NCBI GenBank assembly: GCA_036244995.1
Contig: BTTF01000023.1
Coordinates: 1-25,170 of the forward strand
Source: BMS3Bbin07 sp036244995
GTDB lineage: Bacteria > Nitrospirota > Thermodesulfovibrionia > Thermodesulfovibrionales > JdFR-85
Direction of reading: 5' to 3'
DNA: 25,170 bases
Under the pieces are notes generated by a model, which worked only from the letters and a program-made list of their open reading frames with translations, was not told where the DNA came from and made no database searches. Below are positions 22,681 through 25,170 of this stretch, piece after piece (position 1 is the stretch's first letter; each line of letters begins with the position of its first letter). A program made the translations under genes and the position numbers.

Positions 22681-23132
22681 TGCTGATCCAGATGAAGGTA
22701 GAAGGACTTCTTTTTGATCCGAGAAGCGGGATGTACATCCTCTTGCTTAAGGAGATTGACGGCGCTCAGACACTTCCGATCTGGATCGGAAAACCGGAAG
22801 CGGATTCCATAGCCCTTGCCCTTGGACGGGTTATAACACCGAGACCGCTGACTCATGACCTCCTGAAGAATATCCTAACAACGCTTGATGTCGGGGTATC
22901 AAGGATTGTTGTTACGGATATAATAGACAACACCTATTATGCCAGCATTTACCTGCTTAAGGGTAGCAAGGAGATACCTGTGGATTCAAGGCCAAGTGAT
23001 GCCGTTGCCATAGCATTAAGGCTTCATATCCCGATATTTGTTGAAGATGACATACTTGAGAAGAGGCATACCGACGAGCTGGAGGAATGGCTGAAAAATC
23101 TGAAACCCGAGGACTTTGGAAATATAATGTAA
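22680..23132 (+). CDS. Bifunctional nuclease family protein (DUF151)
   Basis: Small cytoplasmic protein of the BFN/DUF151 family; a few members have reported DNase and RNase activity, but the cellular role is poorly known. The family core is visible: 'LPIWIGKPEADSIALAL', 'RPLTHDLLKNIL', 'TYYASIYL' and 'DSRPSDAVAIALRLHIPIFVEDDIL'. 150 aa, typical for the single-domain form. ATG 22680 overlaps the era stop by one base (TAATG), so it is coupled to era. The 67-nt gap that follows contains a small hairpin (GGCTG-GCTTT-CAGCC) without a T tract. Confidence 0.93.
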   Translation: MLIQMKVEGLLFDPRSGMYILLLKEIDGAQTLPIWIGKPEADSIALALGRVITPRPLTHDLLKNILTTLDVGVSRIVVTDIIDNTYYASIYLLKGSKEIPVDSRPSDAVAIALRLHIPIFVEDDILEKRHTDELEEWLKNLKPEDFGNIM

Positions 23133-23199
23133 AGCCACGGGCTTTGCTGCAAAGGCTGGCTTTCAGCCGGCATTCATCTGAATGGCATATATCTGAATA

Positions 23200-23940
23200 A
23201 TGTTAAAAAAGACCGAAGGCATTGTCCTGAGAAACAGACCCCACCTCGATGCTGACCTTATTGTAACCTATCTTACCCCCTCTCATGGAATACTGAACCT
23301 GTATGCAAAAAGCCCAAGGAAGATCGGCAGCAGGTTCGGCAGTAGCCTGGAGCCCCTCACCTATGCAAGAATAAGTTGCTTTGGCAAGGAACAGGCTGCC
23401 CTTCCAAGACTGACCCAGTCCGACATAGTAAAAACATTTAATATACTCAGGGAATCCACGGATTCCTTTATCAGGATATCCGAGGTGCTCGAACTGACAC
23501 TGAGACTCCTTCCGGAGAGAGAGCCTAACCGTATGGTCTTCCCGCTCCTCCTCAACATGCTTTTATCCCTTGAAGGGGAACCGGGGAATTTACTGTATTT
23601 AACCTTCTATAAATTGAGAATCCTCTCGCTTGCAGGTTTTGCACCAAGGGTTGGACAGTGTGTAAGGTGTGAGAGAATAGCCGAAAGGTTTTATTTCAGC
23701 GAAGGGAGTACCGTCTGCAGGAGTTGTGCAGGGACTGCAGACGGTTCTATAGAGCTCAGCCCGCCTGTACAGAGGGTCTACAATTACCTCATGAGAACCG
23801 GGCCTGCAACGGTCAGGCGGTTGAGGTTGACCGAAGAGGTACACTCAGGGCTTGAAGCACTGATAAACTCTCATATAAACTATACTGTGGTGGGAAAACT
23901 GAATACGAGAGAATATGCAGAAGGACTGAAGGCCCTGTAG
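23200..23940 (+). CDS. recO: DNA repair protein RecO
   Basis: Recombination mediator working with RecR and RecF to load RecA on SSB-coated single-stranded DNA. An N-terminal OB fold ('KTEGIVLRNRPHLDADLIVTYLTPSHG', split by family variation) is followed by a helical part with a four-cysteine zinc site: Cys154, Cys157, Cys173 and Cys176 (CVRC...CRSC). 'EPLTYARI' and 'FYKLRILSLAGFAPRVGQC' are family-typical. 246 aa, normal. The start is ATG at 23200 with no SD; a weak -10-like TATATC (23188-23193) ends 6 nt before it, the same geometry as psd and korB. It follows era and BFN, a common neighbourhood for recO. Confidence 0.94.
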   Translation: MLKKTEGIVLRNRPHLDADLIVTYLTPSHGILNLYAKSPRKIGSRFGSSLEPLTYARISCFGKEQAALPRLTQSDIVKTFNILRESTDSFIRISEVLELTLRLLPEREPNRMVFPLLLNMLLSLEGEPGNLLYLTFYKLRILSLAGFAPRVGQCVRCERIAERFYFSEGSTVCRSCAGTADGSIELSPPVQRVYNYLMRTGPATVRRLRLTEEVHSGLEALINSHINYTVVGKLNTREYAEGLKAL

Positions 23941-24041
23941 ACTTTTTGATAATTCCTGTTGTTTCTCCATGTTTTTCAGGATTTTAATATCACAAATCGT
24001 TCAATTTAGGTTAAAATTATCACTGTAAACTATATGCTGCT

Positions 24042-24047
24042 TATAAT
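24042..24047 (+). promoter_or_regulatory. Candidate -10 box for hsp20, very short or no leader
   Basis: Exact TATAAT ending 9 nt before the hsp20 ATG at 24057. The expected start site (about 24053-24055) leaves a leader of only 2-4 nt and would exclude the GAGG (24048-24051) from the message. I see no CIRCE-type inverted repeat upstream, so HrcA control is not indicated. Confidence 0.45.
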
Positions 24048-24056
24048 GAGGATGCA

Positions 24057-24506
24057 ATGAAAGGCAAACGGGAGACCATAAAAGACCTTATCTCCATTCA
24101 GGAGAGGGTGAATAAATTATTTGAGGATGTTCTTGTTGACATGGAAGCAACAGGGGAGGGCCGGTCTGTTTCCTGGTCTCCACGGGTGGATATCTATGAG
24201 ACAGAAGATGAATTTGTTGTAAATGCCGAGCTTCCCGGAGTGAAAGAAAAGGATATGGATATCAAGGTTGAGGGCAATGCCCTTGTTATAAAGGGTTACA
24301 GACCTCACCTTCATGATTTGTCCTCAGAGGAAACTGATGGGAAATACCACATGGTCGAATGTACATATGGTACATTCAAGAGGTCGTTTCTGCTTCCTGA
24401 AAGTGTTGACGCCGGAAAGATCACGGCCATGCTCAAGGATGGGATCCTCAGGATTGTGTTGCCGAAAAAAGCAGGAGATACTGTACAAAATATAAGGATA
24501 GATTGA
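24057..24506 (+). CDS. Hsp20/alpha-crystallin family small heat-shock protein
   Basis: ATP-independent holdase chaperone that keeps unfolding proteins soluble, cytoplasmic, normally oligomeric. The N-terminal arm (1-39) is followed by the alpha-crystallin domain at about 40-138: 'SPRVDIYETEDEFVVNAELPGV', 'YGTFKRSFLLPESVD' and the conserved 'LKDGILRIVLPK' (127-137). A C-terminal I-x-I motif (IRI, 146-148) is present for oligomer contacts. 149 aa, typical. ATG 24057 is chosen; ATG 24052 stops after two codons. The next gene starts 9 nt later, so both are probably co-transcribed. Confidence 0.95.
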   Translation: MKGKRETIKDLISIQERVNKLFEDVLVDMEATGEGRSVSWSPRVDIYETEDEFVVNAELPGVKEKDMDIKVEGNALVIKGYRPHLHDLSSEETDGKYHMVECTYGTFKRSFLLPESVDAGKITAMLKDGILRIVLPKKAGDTVQNIRID

Positions 24507-24515
24507 AGGCATGAC

Positions 24516-25091
24516 ATGTTGAGTGCAAAGCTGGGACATTTTCTTGACAGACCCCTGGAGCCCATTGCAAGACGAATAAGGTTAACCCCGAATTTTTTTA
24601 CTGCTGCAGGCTTCCTGATTACAGTCATGGCAGCCGTTACAATTCCATACAGCCGGAAGACCGGCGGTGTACTGATACTCCTTGGCGGAGCCTTTGATCT
24701 GCTGGATGGTGTAGTTGCAAGGACGAACGGAAAGGTTACGGACTTTGGTGCCTTTCTCGATTCCGTACTCGACCGTTACTCGGATGCCTTCCTCTTTCTT
24801 GCCATTGCCTGGTACATGGTGCTTCAGGGAGAGGAAACAGGGGTTTTCCTCAGTATAGGAGCCCTCGTTGGTGCCTTTCTGATCAGTTATGCAAGGGCAA
24901 GGGCAGGGGCGCTCGGCAGGAATTGCCATACCGGTATAATGGAGAGACCCGAGCGTATAATCCTTATTGCCGTGGCCTGTTTTACAGGCTATTTCCTGCC
25001 GATCCTCTGGCTGCTCTTTATCCTTACTCACCTTACGGTTATTCAGAGGATAATTCATGTAAAAAAAGAGTGTCTCAAACAAAAGACTTAA
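24516..25091 (+). CDS. CDP-alcohol phosphatidyltransferase, probably phosphatidylinositol-phosphate synthase-like
   Basis: Integral membrane enzyme that transfers a phosphatidyl (or archaetidyl) group from a CDP-lipid to an alcohol. The active-site motif is complete: D64-G65-x2-A68-R69-x8-G78-x3-D82-x3-D86. The later 'SYARARAGALG...GIMERPERIIL' resembles the inositol-phosphate-using subgroup (mycobacterial PgsA1, archaeal AIP synthase) more than PssA or glycerophosphate PgsA, so I suggest phosphatidylinositol-phosphate synthesis. That assignment is inference. 191 aa, several membrane helices, basic C-terminus. ATG 24516 has AAGG 6 nt upstream; ATG 24511 stops at once. It lies 9 nt after hsp20. 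It is the second CDP-alcohol phosphatidyltransferase in the window. Confidence 0.85.
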   Translation: MLSAKLGHFLDRPLEPIARRIRLTPNFFTAAGFLITVMAAVTIPYSRKTGGVLILLGGAFDLLDGVVARTNGKVTDFGAFLDSVLDRYSDAFLFLAIAWYMVLQGEETGVFLSIGALVGAFLISYARARAGALGRNCHTGIMERPERIILIAVACFTGYFLPILWLLFILTHLTVIQRIIHVKKECLKQKT

Positions 25092-25144
25092 AGCCCCTTT
25101 TCCCGCCGGCAGCCCCCGGAGATTTCCTCTCCTGTATACACATA

Positions 25145-25164
25145 ACCCGGCCATCGGGTATAAT
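25145..25164 (+). promoter_or_regulatory. Promoter-like -10 box and small palindrome at the window end
   Basis: TATAAT at 25159-25164 follows directly on a 5-bp inverted repeat ACCCG-GCCAT-CGGGT (25145-25159). Only six bases (AAATTA) remain before the window ends. The spacing matches the TATAAT-to-ATG distance seen at psd, so a gene may begin at the next base. Confidence 0.4.
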
Positions 25165-25170
25165 AAATTA

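Noticed and set aside
23133..23199. Intrinsic terminator between the DUF151 gene and recO
   Set aside because: Only a 5-bp hairpin (GGCTG/CAGCC) and no T tract.
24582..25154. Minus-strand frame of 190 codons over the CDP-alcohol phosphatidyltransferase
   Set aside because: Antisense shadow; the plus-strand frame has a complete catalytic motif.

Overview
The window is 25.2 kb of bacterial chromosome, almost entirely housekeeping and metabolic genes. I see no phage, plasmid, IS transposase, CRISPR array, tRNA or rRNA. The cell was Gram-negative: it encodes an Omp85/BamA assembly protein, a TamB-like protein, a SurA-type periplasmic chaperone fragment and the phosphatidylethanolamine pathway. 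It also carries ferredoxin-dependent 2-oxoacid oxidoreductase subunits, typical of anaerobes or autotrophs. The gene set, the frequent AGG and ATA codons and the intergenic repeats would fit Nitrospirota (Thermodesulfovibrionia-like) or a deltaproteobacterial-type lineage. That placement is inference and was not tested.

Layout. 23-3590 (+): oligopeptide-type ABC importer (lipoprotein binding protein, then two permeases) with a large nested inverted repeat between binding protein and first permease. 3591-3901: convergent spacer filled with short repeats. 3902-4783 (-): aldo/keto reductase, divergent from 4901-7890 (+): psd, pssA, leuA. A second repeat spacer follows, then leuC (8109-9368). 9720-11087 (+): PAS-GAF-GGDEF diguanylate cyclase. 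11129-12907 (+): korB, korC and an ArgA-like acetyltransferase, overlapping one another. These meet head-on a minus-strand envelope operon read from 20228 down to 12894: tamB, then bamA with seven apparent POTRA repeats, then a SurA-N-like protein. 20607-23132 (+): aspartate-type aminotransferase, era and a DUF151 nuclease, tightly packed. Then recO, an Hsp20 chaperone and a second CDP-alcohol phosphatidyltransferase, with a promoter-like motif at the last bases.

How the genes fit together. psd and pssA make phosphatidylethanolamine. The 24516 gene probably makes an inositol-type phospholipid. leuA and leuC catalyse the first two leucine steps, but leuD and leuB are not here. tamB, bamA and the SurA-like gene form an outer-membrane biogenesis operon with 4-nt stop/start coupling.

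No clearly new defence or metabolic system is visible. The best leads are regulatory and architectural: (1) exact TATAAT boxes 5-9 nt before ATG codons that mostly lack a Shine-Dalgarno, suggesting leaderless transcripts; (2) intergenic inverted repeats that in two cases supply the stop codon of the preceding gene; (3) a seven-POTRA BamA; (4) a PSD whose self-cleavage site reads Ser-Ser instead of Gly-Ser; (5) a dppB gene with no normal start codon at its homology start; (6) a 7-bp tandem repeat in the N-terminal region of the SurA-like gene.
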